Shown here: piece by piece, positions 63,991 to 64,000 of the stretch
How positions within the stretch are numbered: the stretch's first letter is position 1
Layout: every line of letters begins with the position of its first letter
Source: Echiichthys vipera
Lineage: Eukaryota; Chordata; Actinopteri; Perciformes; Trachinidae
Assembly: GCA_963691815.1 (NCBI GenBank)
Contig: OY829648.1
Coordinates: 29,057,383-29,121,382 of the forward strand
DNA: 64,000 nt
Direction: 5' to 3'
Notes under the pieces: model-generated
Seen by the model: the letters and a program-made list of their open reading frames with translations, nothing else
What the model was told of the DNA's origin: nothing
Databases searched by the model: none
Program-made: the position numbers and the translations under genes

Positions 63991-64000
63991 ACATCGACAC

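Larger units (their letters stand above)
58714..64000. other. CPT2 5' flank and right-hand intergenic region
   Basis: The first 350 bp (58714-59090) should hold the CPT2 promoter and include CACGTGAC (59085-59092), an E-box-like site. Beyond that I see no gene. The supported content is repeats: SINEs at 60.5 and 61.2 kb, a repeated TTGTTTTG-type stretch at 61.8 kb, a hAT-type end near 63.4 kb, a (TA)-rich palindromic block at 63.5-63.8 kb and a GGGTTAC array at the edge. Confidence 0.55.

Overview
The window is vertebrate nuclear DNA, almost certainly from a ray-finned (teleost, probably percomorph-type) fish. The genes are spliced with GT-AG introns and their proteins align residue by residue with well-known vertebrate families. 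The intergenic and intronic DNA carries typical fish repeats: tRNA-derived SINEs, LINE 3' fragments ending in (ATTGA)n, hAT- and Harbinger-like MITEs, Tc1 remnants and long (CA)n tracts. There is no bacterial, CRISPR or viral content. Repeat family names here come from recognition of structure, not from a database search.

Layout, left to right. The last two exons of an unidentified + strand gene (228-419) end with a poly(A) signal at 879. Next is about 11.6 kb of repeat-rich intergenic DNA. MED8 (- strand, 7 coding exons, 12829-17106) and ALDH9A1 (- strand, 11 coding exons, 18994-25102) follow. A 6 kb repeat cluster holds a decayed Tc1 transposon and LINE 3' ends. TMCO1 (- strand, 7 exons, 32091-36876) is divergent from UCK2 (+ strand, 7 exons, 39446-45971), with a 1.6 kb minisatellite between them. 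A (TA)n tract and a SINE precede an intronless AATF gene (- strand, 48800-50416). AATF stands head to head with MAGOH (+ strand, 5 exons, 51018-53917), which is tail to tail with CPT2 (- strand, 5 exons, 55196-58713). The last 5 kb is repeat-rich intergenic DNA.

I rebuilt all six spliced genes exon by exon. In each case the reading phase closes across every junction and the total length fits the family: MED8 277 aa, ALDH9A1 505 aa, TMCO1 188 aa, UCK2 262 aa, MAGOH 147 aa, CPT2 667 aa. They do not form one pathway: transcription (MED8, AATF), carnitine synthesis and use (ALDH9A1, CPT2), ER calcium and membrane insertion (TMCO1), pyrimidine salvage (UCK2) and the exon junction complex (MAGOH). 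The order ALDH9A1-TMCO1-UCK2 matches human 1q24 and MAGOH-CPT2 matches human 1p32, so the block is an old vertebrate linkage group. AATF is the outlier: it is multi-exonic and on chromosome 17 in human, but a single uninterrupted ORF here, which suggests a retrogene.

The most unusual features are the intact intronless AATF beside the MAGOH promoter, and a 225-nt (UG)n tract ending 7 nt before a MED8 splice acceptor. Also notable are the higher-order minisatellite between the TMCO1 and UCK2 promoters, and three different mobile elements flanked by TAA, one with a Myb/SANT-like ORF remnant. I did not find a clearly new biological system.
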